NCBI RefSeq assembly: GCF_003337575.1
Contig: NZ_QPJM01000008.1
Coordinates: 1 to 64,000, forward strand
Reading direction: 5' to 3'
Length of the DNA stretch: 64,000 nt
From: Phyllobacterium bourgognense
GTDB lineage: Bacteria; Pseudomonadota; Alphaproteobacteria; Rhizobiales; Rhizobiaceae
Shown here piece by piece: positions 26,590 through 34,892 of this stretch. Positions within the stretch are counted from its first letter, which is position 1, and the number at the start of each line of letters is the position of its first letter. The translations under genes and the position numbers were made by a program. The notes beneath the pieces are model-generated. The model made no database searches. It was not told the DNA's origin and worked only from the letters and a program-made list of their open reading frames with translations.

Positions 26590-26614
26590 GGCGCGGGCGG
26601 TCCCCTTCCGCGCC
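26590..26614 (+). terminator. Weak candidate terminator after matC
   Basis: GGCGCGG and CCGCGCC form a seven-base-pair stem with an 11-base loop 19 bases after the matC stop. No T-run follows, so efficiency as an intrinsic terminator is doubtful. From here to 26984 the sequence shows no supportable gene. Confidence 0.35.
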
Positions 26615-26984
26615 TCACCTGTTGCAAAACGTCTAGGTGTAACCGTCGATCGCCGGGGCGCCACCGAAAAGGCTTAACACATTCTCCAATGCCAGATGCG
26701 TTCCGTTGAGCACGCTGACAACAGCTGATTTTTGACAATTTTCGATTGGTTCCACGAATTCCACAATCGCAGCAACGGCGGCAAATAGAACTTTGATTCG
26801 ATTGGGCATTTTGGTCCATTTACGACGTGCAACCAAGGTCACAACCCAACGCGGACCCGCGCCATGTACCCGAAGAGGCATTATGCGCCTTCAAGGTCTA
26901 GAAAGTGCGTCCCCTACCGATCTCGTTGGCGGAAGGACCTGATTCGTCGCAGATTATTGCGTCGAACTTCGATTGGACCGCGCC

Positions 26985-27048
26985 GGACTTATGCCGGACC
27001 GTAGTCAGACCAAAGTCTGATTACGGTGCGACCAATGTTTGCTATGGA
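26985..27048 (+). promoter_or_regulatory. Promoter-like module A, in front of the polysaccharide operon
   Basis: The half-site GGACTTATG (26985) is followed 20 bases later by the palindrome TCAGAC-CAAA-GTCTGA (27005-27020) and then by TATGGA (27043-27048), a possible -10 box. The same parts at the same spacing recur at 33317, 33505 and, reversed, 37353. The core resembles a LuxR/NarL-type dyad. Transcription from here would give a 5' leader of about 235 bases before the acyltransferase ATG; that leader contains no clear gene or terminator. Confidence 0.65.
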
Positions 27049-27290
27049 AAGATTTGGGAGGCAGGCAGCACCTTGCTCTTTGTGCCACGTGCCAAATACG
27101 AGCTGCCCCAATGTTCTGTGCCGAATGAAGCTTTGGTACGTCGCGGCTGATTTTTTTAGTGGGGTGATCACGCCCCGAGAGCTTGTTTGTTGGGTCAACG
27201 AGGGAGGCCACTCGGCAAGAACCGTCGCTGGTTGGAGGGTTGGCGCGGTCCCAGGAGATTGCCGGCATAGCTGAACGCTGAAGGATCCCG

Positions 27291-28481
27291 ATGTCGAATG
27301 TGCGTTATCGGCAGTTGGACGGTCTGAGAGCCGTTGCCGTCGCCATGGTATTGTATGCGCATTTTTTTGCTGCCGATGGCTCCTATTGGGGCCACGTCGG
27401 GGTGCGCCTGTTCTTCGTGCTGAGCGGGTTCCTGATTACGCGGCTTCTCCTGGAAGCGCGCTCCGCCGCAGAATTCGAACCCGTTGCGGCAATCAAGTCG
27501 TTTTACATTCGCCGGGCATTGCGCATTTTTCCCCCATATTTTGGCATGTTGGGCTTCGTCTGGCTGGCGGGCCTGGAGGAATCCAAACGCGTGCTGGCCT
27601 GGCATGCGTTTTACCTTTCGAATTTCTGGTATGCCCTTCGCGATGAGTGGACGCCGTGGATCTTATGTCACACCTGGAGTCTGAGTATCGAAGAGCAGTT
27701 CTACATCATCTGGCCGTTGATTATTCTGTTGGCACCGCGTCGTTCGATCGAACGGATTTGTATTGGCGTCATCCTCTTTTCGTTAGCATTTCGCTTCTAC
27801 TGGCCTGTTACGGGAACGCCTTCTCTCGCGCGTGATCTGCTTCCTCCGGCATCGATGGACGCACTGGCATCCGGTGCATTGCTCGCAGCGTGGCAATCGA
27901 GGACCGCACCCTTGCCCCGATGGATGTCGATGAGCTCGGTGCCGCTCGCGGCTGCCTTTCTCATTTTGTTGTGGCTGAGACCGATGCCGATGCCCATGAC
28001 GCTGGATTGGGCACGCTGGATCGGTCTTGAGGTTCTTCCTCTCGTCCCGCTGGTGATAATTGTGAGCTGCTGTTCGGCAGGATTGGGCGGCTATCTGGGC
28101 CGGTTGGCTGAATGCCGGCCACTGACTGCCCTTGGTCGCATCAGCTACGGCGTTTACCTTTTTCACGCGATCGTTCTTGCGTTGATCGTCAAGGCTCAGC
28201 CCTGGATACCCGTTAATGTCTCGGAGCAAGGATTTGGCCGGCTCCTCATTGCAGGTGCCGGCACACTGACGCTCGCTTCGATCTCATGGCTGGTCCTGGA
28301 AAAGCGGATCAACGCACTAAAAGATTTCTTCCCCTACGTGGTTCCAAAAGAGCGCAGCTCCGCTCAAGGGCTATATGGGACGAAAGACCCGGGGAGTCCC
28401 GCTTATCTGCACCATCATTCGGTGACAACGACGTTCTCCCAAACCCTCAATCGTCAACGAACTGGCCCCGGTGAACCATGA
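27291..28481 (+). CDS. Membrane acyltransferase, family 3 (OafA/ExoZ-like)
   Basis: A 396-residue integral membrane O-acyltransferase with about ten helices. Family motifs are YRQLDGLRAVAVAMVLYAHF at the N-terminus (the R and H are the usual active-site residues), VGVRLFFVLSGFLITRLLLE, FYIRRALRIFPPYFGMLGF and HTWSLSIEEQFYIIWPLIIL. LGRISYGVYLFHAIVLALIV lies near the end. Such enzymes add acetyl or succinyl groups to exopolysaccharide or lipopolysaccharide sugars. It is the first gene of a four-gene unit with two glycosyltransferases and an ABC exporter and overlaps the next gene by four bases. Confidence 0.9.
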   Translation: MSNVRYRQLDGLRAVAVAMVLYAHFFAADGSYWGHVGVRLFFVLSGFLITRLLLEARSAAEFEPVAAIKSFYIRRALRIFPPYFGMLGFVWLAGLEESKRVLAWHAFYLSNFWYALRDEWTPWILCHTWSLSIEEQFYIIWPLIILLAPRRSIERICIGVILFSLAFRFYWPVTGTPSLARDLLPPASMDALASGALLAAWQSRTAPLPRWMSMSSVPLAAAFLILLWLRPMPMPMTLDWARWIGLEVLPLVPLVIIVSCCSAGLGGYLGRLAECRPLTALGRISYGVYLFHAIVLALIVKAQPWIPVNVSEQGFGRLLIAGAGTLTLASISWLVLEKRINALKDFFPYVVPKERSSAQGLYGTKDPGSPAYLHHHSVTTTFSQTLNRQRTGPGEP

Positions 28482-29587
28482 CGCGCACTCCACTCGTCTC
28501 CGTCCTGTTACCTGTCTATAACGGCGAACCCTACCTCGCCGCGGCGCTCGCCAGTATTCTACGTCAGGACCACGAGCGTCTGGAGGTCATCGCGATCGAT
28601 GACGGCTCAACGGATGGCTCCTTGCAGATTCTGCAGCGATACCAGAAGGCCGACGGTCGTATATCCATCGTCTCACGAGAGAACCGTGGACTCATCGCGA
28701 CCTTGAACGAGGGCCTGGTTCTGGCCAAGGGTGACCTTGTCGCCCGGATGGATGCCGATGACGTCTGCTACACGACTCGTCTGTCGCGGCAAGTCTCGGT
28801 GTTTAAGGAGCAACCGCACCTGGCAATCTGCGGTACGGCTATCGACACGCTCATCGGCGACCGTATCGTGCGGGGCTCGCTTGATCCGCTCTACCAATGG
28901 GCGAGTTTGGGGATATTATCGAAGTTCTTTACAATCTTCATGCACTCGACCGTGGTCTACAACAGACAAGTTATCCCGGCTGAGATGCTGTTCTATGACG
29001 CCCGCTATGTGCACGCCGAAGATTTCGATCTTTTCAGACGGATTACGGATCGCTTTTCAGCGGCAATGATCGGTGAAAGTTTGGTCGCCTACCGTATCCA
29101 CGGCGAAAGCGTCACAAACAAACACAAGCGACAAATGCGCAAGACGCATCTGAAAATCGTCGCTGAGAATCTCGAGCGAGAAGGTTTGGTCGATAGTTCT
29201 GATGTTTTCGACGACATCGCCGACGCCGTGACGACGAAAAGTGTTCAGCAGGTTGCGGAATGTATCCTGGGGCTCGAAAAGAAGATCTCGACACAACCCG
29301 CGGCGACACGGCCAAGTTATGAAGAAGGCACATTGAACCTCTTCTACTTTCTCTATCAGCTCATCAGCGATGAACAGCGACCGGAGTTCACGCATGAGTT
29401 CTTAACCCGAACGCAAAAATGGGGGCTCATCCGGCGCCGCGAACGATATAGTCTTCTCCCCGGTGCCTACATGCCGTGGTTCAGTGGCATTTCAATTGCC
29501 GCCAACAAGCGCGTCGACGCATTATCCCGGTATTTGCAGTCCGTACCCGCTGCGACCGTCCTTCCCCGTTCTGACCTGATCGGCTGA
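28478..29587 (+). CDS. Family 2 glycosyltransferase
   Basis: A 369-residue cytoplasmic GT-A-fold glycosyltransferase. The nucleotide-sugar site is VSVLLPVYNGEPYLAAALAS with VIAIDDGSTDGSLQILQRY. The metal-binding DxD-like motif is LVARMDADDVCYTTRLSRQV, and the acceptor loop region includes YVHAEDFDLFRRITDRF (ED is the usual catalytic base position). Residues 230-369 form a helical tail of unknown role. It probably adds one sugar to a lipid-linked repeat unit made by this operon. Donor and acceptor are not readable from sequence. Confidence 0.88.
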   Translation: MTRTPLVSVLLPVYNGEPYLAAALASILRQDHERLEVIAIDDGSTDGSLQILQRYQKADGRISIVSRENRGLIATLNEGLVLAKGDLVARMDADDVCYTTRLSRQVSVFKEQPHLAICGTAIDTLIGDRIVRGSLDPLYQWASLGILSKFFTIFMHSTVVYNRQVIPAEMLFYDARYVHAEDFDLFRRITDRFSAAMIGESLVAYRIHGESVTNKHKRQMRKTHLKIVAENLEREGLVDSSDVFDDIADAVTTKSVQQVAECILGLEKKISTQPAATRPSYEEGTLNLFYFLYQLISDEQRPEFTHEFLTRTQKWGLIRRRERYSLLPGAYMPWFSGISIAANKRVDALSRYLQSVPAATVLPRSDLIG

Positions 29588-29593
29588 GCTAGA

Positions 29594-30628
29594 ATGGATA
29601 CCGAACTCCACCAGACCGCCCCACACAGCTTCAAGATGGCGCATGCCCTGTCAACAACAGCTACGCCGGAGTCAGAAAAACCGGTGCATGCGAGTTTCAT
29701 TGTGTGTACGCGAAACCGTGCCGCGGCACTTGCGGCCTGTATTAGATCAATCGAGGCGGCGTGCCGGTCTCATGCTGCCTTTACGAGCGAACTCGTCGTT
29801 GTCGACAACGGCTCGACGGACAGCACGCGAGAATACGTGACCGGCGTGGCCGCGACCTCGGACATCGCAATCACCCTGCTATCGGAAGCCCGTCCGGGCT
29901 TAGCCGCAGCACGCAACGCCGGGCTGCGGCACGCGCGGGGCAATATCGTTATTTTCATCGACGACGATTGCGTAGTTCATCGTGGCTATCTCATTGACCT
30001 GGAACGTCACTATGCGACCGGTGAACCTTTGGTCATCCGCGGTGGACGCGTTGAGCTCGGCAACGCCAATGACTTACCGTTCACGATCAAGCGGTCGCCG
30101 ACGCGCGCGCGGCTTACACGCGATGTCCATCCCGGCGGCTTCGTGGTGGGCTGCAACATGACGATGCATCGCGATGTCGCGGCCCGTATCGGCCGTTTCG
30201 ACGAGCTGCTCGGCGCGGGTGCACCGCTGCGGGCCGCAGAGGACACCGACTACCTGATACGCGCATTTCAGCTCAACGTCCCTGTCGAGTACGTGCCTGA
30301 CATGACTGTCTACCACCACCACGGACGAAGCTCTCGCCAGGATGTCGAAAGGCTCCACCGAAATTACAGCTTGGGCAACGGGGGGCTTTACGTGAAGCAT
30401 ATCCGATGCGCGCCATGGCTGCTTCGTCACTTCTTCTGGTCCGTGAGGTCGGCTTGCAGGGAGCTTTTCGGCGGCCCTCAATTCGACCCTGATCTGCACC
30501 TGTCGCACTGGCCAATTGTGTTCATGAATTTGCTTGGCGCTGCCGCGTTCGCCGGTCTTCGTTTGACAAAACCGTGGCGTCGCCGCGAGGTGCGCCAAGA
30601 CAAACAGGCAACTCTTGAGCTAAGGTGA
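29594..30628 (+). CDS. Family 2 glycosyltransferase
   Basis: A 344-residue glycosyltransferase. The N-terminal GT-A fold shows ASFIVCTRNRAAALAACIRS, then SELVVVDNGSTDSTREYVTG and the DxD motif NIVIFIDDDCVVHRGYLIDL. Catalytic-base region: GAPLRAAEDTDYLIRAFQLN. The C-terminus carries an amphipathic or membrane-associated stretch (HWPIVFMNLLGAAAFAGLRL). It starts six bases after the preceding glycosyltransferase and is followed two bases later by the exporter, so it belongs to the same polysaccharide operon. Confidence 0.87.
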   Translation: MDTELHQTAPHSFKMAHALSTTATPESEKPVHASFIVCTRNRAAALAACIRSIEAACRSHAAFTSELVVVDNGSTDSTREYVTGVAATSDIAITLLSEARPGLAAARNAGLRHARGNIVIFIDDDCVVHRGYLIDLERHYATGEPLVIRGGRVELGNANDLPFTIKRSPTRARLTRDVHPGGFVVGCNMTMHRDVAARIGRFDELLGAGAPLRAAEDTDYLIRAFQLNVPVEYVPDMTVYHHHGRSSRQDVERLHRNYSLGNGGLYVKHIRCAPWLLRHFFWSVRSACRELFGGPQFDPDLHLSHWPIVFMNLLGAAAFAGLRLTKPWRRREVRQDKQATLELR

Positions 30629-30629
30629 C

Positions 30630-32420
30630 ATGATGTTGCAATTCGTATTGCCAGGCACGCGGATGCTCCGAGACGCGCTGGGGCGCCAACTGCCCCTGCT
30701 TTCGGCTGTGGTCATCCTCGGTTTGAGCAGCGCTGCGCTCGAAGGCGCCGGTATCGGTCTCGTCATTCCCATGCTGAGCATCATTGCCGGCCACGAGAAT
30801 GACACGGGGATGGGCGGCCTCTCTGCTGTCTTCCAACAAGTCGGATCGGGGTTGGATGATGGAGAACGGCTCGTTGTCATCGCGGTGATCGTCCTCGCCT
30901 TGATCACGCTGAAGAACATTTTGGCATTTTCAAACACGGTGCTCACGACCTACATCTACGGTAAAGCCAGCCATTCCATTCGAAGCGCGCTCTCACAGCA
31001 GCTCCTGAGCATAGGATACCCTTTCTTCCTGCAACAGAGTCCCGGGCGACTGCTGAATATCATCTCCAACGAGTCGTGGCGGGCTTCAGATGCCATCCAG
31101 ACCGTCCTCGCGTCGATTGTGAGCGCGTCGGCGGCGATCATTCTGCTGGGGTTCCTTCTGCTTCTGTCCTGGCCGATGACAGTGTTCGTGGCGCTGGGTC
31201 TGGCGCTGGTCCAACTTGCGCATGCCGTTCTTTCCGCCAGTCTGAAAGACCCGAGCCGTAGCGTCACATCGCTCAATAGCGAACTTGCATCCAGAATGCT
31301 CCACCTCGTGCATGCCGGGCGGCTGATCCGTATCTTTGGGCAGGAGCGGCGTGAAAAGGCGGTGTTCGACAAAGCATCGGACGCCGTTCGCCGGGCCGGC
31401 TTCGTTCTCCAAACCCGCCAGGGGGCACTGCCGCCGCTGACCGAGGTCCTGCATGCTATGCTTTTCCTGGCAGTGGTCGTGGTCGCATGGTTCGCGAACG
31501 TGAGTTTTCCGGTCATCGTCGCATTCATCGTCCTGCTCTACCGCCTGCAGCCACATATGCGTGCCCTGCAATTGTCATGGAGCCAGATCCAGGGTTGGAG
31601 CGGTTCACTGGAAGAAGTGAGATGGTTGCTCGATTCATCAGACAAGCCAGAACCTCCATCGGGCACGCAGCCCGCCCAAGGCATACGTCAACGGATGCAA
31701 TTCGACGGCGTGACCTTTAAATACCCTGGTTCAGGTTCCCGCGCCGCGGTGTTGCATTCCGCGACCTTCGAAATCCGCAGCGGTTGCTCGACAGCAATCA
31801 TCGGGCGATCAGGTGCAGGCAAAACCACTGTCGTAAACCTTTTATGCAGATTTGTGGAGCCGGATGAGGGGCATATCATCGTTGATGGCGTGCCCTTGAG
31901 CCAGATCGATCCGATGCAATGGCGAAGCCAGATTGCGTTGGCCAGCCAGGACCTGGAACTTGTGGACGGTACGATTTTAGAGAACATCACCTACGGGCAA
32001 GACCTGGCGACAGCCGCAGAAGCGGAGGGCGCAGCGAAATTGGCCGAGGCACACGAGTTTATAGAAAACCTGCCTTATGGATACCAGACGATCGTTGGCT
32101 ACAGAGGCGTCAATCTGTCTGCCGGACAACGGCAGCGCATTGCATTGGCAAGAGCAATGGTGCGCGACCCCGAAATACTGATTCTGGACGAAGCAACAAA
32201 TGCTGTGGACGGTCTTTCGGAAGCGGCAATCGTCGAGACGCTGAAGTCGAGGGCAGGACGGCGTACAACGATCGTGATCAGTCATCATCGGAGCACCATT
32301 GCATTTTGCGATGATGTTGTGGTCCTCAGCGGGGGTCGCGTGAAAACCCAGGCTCCATTTGCCGAAGTAGCCTCGCTGAGTATGGACCAACTCTATGAGC
32401 ATGAGCATCGAAAGGTCTGA
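30630..32420 (+). CDS. ABC exporter, fused membrane and ATPase domains (MsbA type)
   Basis: A 596-residue half-transporter. Residues 1-330 hold six transmembrane helices (for example VVILGLSSAALEGAGIGLVI and ILLGFLLLLSWPMTVFVALG). Residues 350-590 hold the ATPase with Walker A IIGRSGAGKTTVVNLLCRF, the signature LSAGQRQRIALARAM and Walker B ILILDEATNAVDGLSEAA, followed by the switch His in TIVISHHRSTI. Working as a homodimer it should flip a lipid-linked glycan or similar product of the preceding glycosyltransferases across the inner membrane. A second copy-like sequence is not present. It is the last gene of the unit. Confidence 0.9.
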   Translation: MMLQFVLPGTRMLRDALGRQLPLLSAVVILGLSSAALEGAGIGLVIPMLSIIAGHENDTGMGGLSAVFQQVGSGLDDGERLVVIAVIVLALITLKNILAFSNTVLTTYIYGKASHSIRSALSQQLLSIGYPFFLQQSPGRLLNIISNESWRASDAIQTVLASIVSASAAIILLGFLLLLSWPMTVFVALGLALVQLAHAVLSASLKDPSRSVTSLNSELASRMLHLVHAGRLIRIFGQERREKAVFDKASDAVRRAGFVLQTRQGALPPLTEVLHAMLFLAVVVVAWFANVSFPVIVAFIVLLYRLQPHMRALQLSWSQIQGWSGSLEEVRWLLDSSDKPEPPSGTQPAQGIRQRMQFDGVTFKYPGSGSRAAVLHSATFEIRSGCSTAIIGRSGAGKTTVVNLLCRFVEPDEGHIIVDGVPLSQIDPMQWRSQIALASQDLELVDGTILENITYGQDLATAAEAEGAAKLAEAHEFIENLPYGYQTIVGYRGVNLSAGQRQRIALARAMVRDPEILILDEATNAVDGLSEAAIVETLKSRAGRRTTIVISHHRSTIAFCDDVVVLSGGRVKTQAPFAEVASLSMDQLYEHEHRKV

Positions 32421-32512
32421 CGCGCTCAATTCGCCGTCTTTTCTCTTGGCGGGTCCCGTTTCCCCTTGCAGTGCGCGCTGGAACTCGATTCTATCCGGCC
32501 CACCAAGCCGTA

Positions 32513-33172
32513 TCAATACGACCCGCGAGACGCGCATACGGCAGGAATGGTCTTGAGAATGATTATGATATCTTTCTGAAAGGACCAGTTTTCGACGTAC
32601 TGCTTATCGAAAGCGATGCGCTCGTCATAGTTCACGTCATTGCGCCCGCTGATTTGCCACACACCAGTCAGGCCCGGGCGTGATTTGAAATAGTAGGTTG
32701 CGGCGGAACCATAGAGTTCGATCTCGTCCTTCACTACAGGACGCGGCCCAACCAGGCTCATCTCGCCGCGAAGAATGTTAACCAGCTGGGGTAGTTCGTC
32801 GAGGCTCAATTTCCGCAACACGAAGCCGACTGTGGTGATACGTGGATCGACCTGCAGCTTTCGCGCTGCCAACCATTCCGCACGTGCCTCCGGATTTGCA
32901 GCGAAATGGGCTTCAAGGATGGCATCACCGTCGGTAACCATGGTGCGGAACTTGAGGCAATAGAACGGATTCCCGCCGCGCCCGATGCGGCGATGGCCAT
33001 AAAAAACAGGCCCACCGTCCGACAATTTAACCAGACAGGAGAGCAGTATGAACAGCGGGCTGAGAAGGATGAGGGCAAGGATCGCGGCAAGCACATCGAA
33101 CGATCGTTTCAAGAGCCCTCCGATGGGAAGTTTTTCAAGTTCTTCGGATTGTCGAATTATTTTCGTCGTCAC
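32513..33172 (-). CDS. Bacterial sugar transferase, ExoY/PssA-like priming enzyme
   Basis: A 219-residue monotopic membrane phosphoglycosyl transferase that loads the first sugar-phosphate onto undecaprenyl phosphate. It has one N-terminal hydrophobic hairpin (FDVLAAILALILLSPLFILL) followed by the conserved blocks GGPVFYGHRRIGRGGNPFYC, KFRTMVTDGD, LRKLSLDELPQLVNILRGEM, SLVGPRPV and RPGLTGVWQISGRNDVNYDE. The catalytic Asp-Glu pair of the family is in LSLDELPQ. The start is GTG at 33172 with AAAGGA upstream. It points toward the polysaccharide operon from the opposite strand and lacks the large N-terminal membrane domain of WbaP-type relatives, as in ExoY. Confidence 0.9.
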   Translation of the reverse strand: MTTKIIRQSEELEKLPIGGLLKRSFDVLAAILALILLSPLFILLSCLVKLSDGGPVFYGHRRIGRGGNPFYCLKFRTMVTDGDAILEAHFAANPEARAEWLAARKLQVDPRITTVGFVLRKLSLDELPQLVNILRGEMSLVGPRPVVKDEIELYGSAATYYFKSRPGLTGVWQISGRNDVNYDERIAFDKQYVENWSFQKDIIIILKTIPAVCASRGSY

Positions 33173-33316
33173 AAGAAGTCCTTTCGAGTGGTTCTCAAGA
33201 AGCTGGCTTCGTGTTTTGGATGGCTAAACCAACCCTTCATATGCGCGGTAATGCCCGACGCCAACCCGGGACTGGCGACTTCGTTCCACGGTTGGGCTTC
33301 AGCCCTAGGAGGCGTC

Positions 33317-33381
33317 AGACCTATGCCAAGTCCAAGATCAGACCAAAGTCCGATTGCCGTGCGGCAATGAATAGATTTGGT
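33317..33381 (+). promoter_or_regulatory. Promoter-like module B
   Basis: The half-site AGACCTATG (33317) stands 21 bases before the dyad TCAGAC-CAAA-GTCCGA (33338-33353). A TAGATT box (33372-33377) is a possible -10. The downstream 20 bases resemble those of module A closely (CCGTGCGGCAATG versus CGGTGCGACCAATG). It lies in the 543-base gap between the divergent sugar transferase and the Gly-rich gene and could serve either. I see no gene in that gap. Confidence 0.6.
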
Positions 33382-33504
33382 CGCCGTGGGCACTCGATGA
33401 ACCAGGTCGCAAACACCCAGCACACCATCGCGTCACAAAGCGGTACGCTCCAAATGTCCCAAGACAGTCACGTTCCGCCCCGGACTTCAGACCAGCGAAG
33501 GATG

Positions 33505-33568
33505 AGACTTATGATAATCGATGATCAGACCAAAGTCGGAATACCTCGAGGCAATCGTTTGGTATGGA
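33505..33568 (+). promoter_or_regulatory. Promoter-like module C, in front of the Gly-rich gene
   Basis: AGACTTATG (33505) is followed 20 bases later by TCAGAC-CAAA-GTCGGA (33525-33540) and by TATGGA at 33563, exactly the spacing of module A; over the aligned 65 bases I count 44 identities with A. It lies about 150 bases before the ATG of the secreted Gly/Asn-rich protein at 33716. Confidence 0.65.
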
Positions 33569-33715
33569 ACAGTACGGTGTTGACACGAGCGCCAACTGCA
33601 AGGGAGCCCTGTGAGGTCCGCCATTTCTGCGACTGCAGTTGCGTTGAGCCGCAACAGAGACCAGACTTTTTCTTTGTCTTGCCTCTGTTATGAGGACAGA
33701 ATTTCAGGAGGCACT

Positions 33716-34195
33716 ATGCATACCCGTTTTGGACTGACTCGCGTTCTTTGTAGCGCTTGCGTAGCTGCAACGTTGGTGGCGACGCCCTTGGAAATCACCC
33801 TCGATGGTCAATCCCTGAGTTTGCACGCACAATCGGCATGGGCAAAAGATGGGAATAATGGCGGCGGCAATGGAGGCGGCAATGGAGGTGGTAAGGGCGG
33901 CGGCAATGGCAACGGAGGCGACGGTGGAAGCAGTGGCGGCGGCAATGGGAAAGGTAACAACGGCAAGAACGGGAAAAACGACAATGCGAGCCAGAGCGGC
34001 GAGGACAAGGGCACTGCCGTGACCCGCGAAAAAGTGGCAGTCGATGGCACTTCGATTGAAGTTCGTCACAAGAATGGAATGACCGAAAGGATTGAGGCCG
34101 GGCGCTACATGATGAAGGATGCAAAGGGGCGCACAATCATAAACCGCACAGCAACAAATTCTGATCAATCGAGATTACAATCGTTCGTCCGCTGA
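33716..34195 (+). CDS. Secreted Gly/Asn-rich protein of unknown function
   Basis: A 159-residue protein. The start at 33716 has AGGAGG four bases upstream; the longer open frame begins 35 codons earlier without support. Residues 1-43 form a long signal region ending in AQSAWA. Residues 46-87 are built of GGGN/GGGK units encoded by near-identical AATGGAGGCGGC-type codon runs. Residues 110-159 form a compact charged domain (IEVRHKNGMTERIEAGRYMM, then KDAKGRTIINRTAT). I recall this R-H-x-N-G...GRY...D-x-x-GRT-x-x-x-R pattern from uncharacterised rhizobial proteins. It is probably exported to the cell surface. It neighbours a two-component pair and has a promoter module in common with the polysaccharide operon. 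Confidence 0.72.
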   Translation: MHTRFGLTRVLCSACVAATLVATPLEITLDGQSLSLHAQSAWAKDGNNGGGNGGGNGGGKGGGNGNGGDGGSSGGGNGKGNNGKNGKNDNASQSGEDKGTAVTREKVAVDGTSIEVRHKNGMTERIEAGRYMMKDAKGRTIINRTATNSDQSRLQSFVR

Positions 34196-34201
34196 TCGTT
34201 T

Positions 34202-34218
34202 GCACCCACGCCGGGTGC
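34202..34218. terminator. Candidate hairpin between convergent genes
   Basis: GCACCC and GGGTGC form a six-base-pair stem with a five-base loop, between the ends of the Gly-rich gene (+) and the response regulator (-). No clear T-run is seen on either side, so it is only a weak bidirectional terminator candidate. Confidence 0.35.
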
Positions 34219-34235
34219 GCCCCTGTATTGACCAA

Positions 34236-34892
34236 TCATACCAGGCGGATATCGTGACCGGCGTCACGCAGCGCCATCGCGGCTTCGGTCCTGTTCGTGA
34301 CATTGAGTTTCGCAAATATGCGCCCCATATGGTGCTTTACAGTTTTTTCGTGAATGTCGAGCTTCAGCGCAATCCGCTTGTTGCTCAATCCGGACGCAGC
34401 AAGATCCAAGACCTCATACTCGCGACTTGAGAGTTCGGAGATCGGATCGGTCCTATTGGGCGCATTGGATATGGATGACAGATCCGATAGCATCCGGGCC
34501 GATAGAGCCGGAGAAACATAACCTTCACCAGAAGCAACAGCCCGGATTATTTCGGCCAGCGCCCGTGAGCCGACGCCTTTAAGGACATATGCTTTCGCGC
34601 CGCTGTTGAGAGCCTTCGTCACGTCGTCGCTCCTCTCTGATACAGTCAGCATGATGATCTTTTGGTCGGGGAAATGATCAAGGATCGGCGAGACCGCGTC
34701 CAAACCTCCCCCCGGCATGGAGATGTCCAATAAAATAACGTCCGGGCTGTGATCCCGGGCAATCCGGATCGCGTCCTCCTTTGTGCAGCCTTCTCCAACG
34801 ATCTGAAAGCCGTTGATTTCGCTGAGGCTGCGCCTGACCCCCTCCCTGAACAATGGATGATCGTCAATCACTGCAATACGTAGTCCCGTCAT
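34236..34892 (-). CDS. NarL/LuxR-family response regulator
   Basis: A 218-residue DNA-binding response regulator. The receiver domain has the acidic pair in IAVIDDHPLFREGVRRSL, the phospho-acceptor Asp56 in VILLDISMPGGGLDAV, Thr in MLTVSERSDD and Lys105 in AYVLKGVGSRALAEII. The C-terminal LuxR helix-turn-helix reads LSSREYEVLDLAASGLSNKR, with recognition helix residues in HEKTVKHHMGRIFAKLNV. It overlaps the kinase stop by one base, so the pair is co-translated. It is the prime candidate to bind the dyads TCAGAC-CAAA-GTCNGA found nearby, because NarL-type dimers bind short palindromes; that link is inference. Confidence 0.92.
   Translation of the reverse strand: MTGLRIAVIDDHPLFREGVRRSLSEINGFQIVGEGCTKEDAIRIARDHSPDVILLDISMPGGGLDAVSPILDHFPDQKIIMLTVSERSDDVTKALNSGAKAYVLKGVGSRALAEIIRAVASGEGYVSPALSARMLSDLSSISNAPNRTDPISELSSREYEVLDLAASGLSNKRIALKLDIHEKTVKHHMGRIFAKLNVTNRTEAAMALRDAGHDIRLV

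Noticed and set aside
26633-26881. 82-codon reverse frame in the gap after matC
   Set aside because: No ribosome site, no recognisable domain and no neighbour support; treated as chance.
33211-33693. 160-codon forward frame in front of the Gly-rich gene
   Set aside because: It spans promoter-like modules B and C and has no domain or ribosome site.
33840-33960. Repeated GGCGGCAATGGA-type units considered as a DNA repeat or CRISPR-like array
   Set aside because: They are in-frame codons for the Gly/Asn-rich segment, with no spacers and no cas genes.
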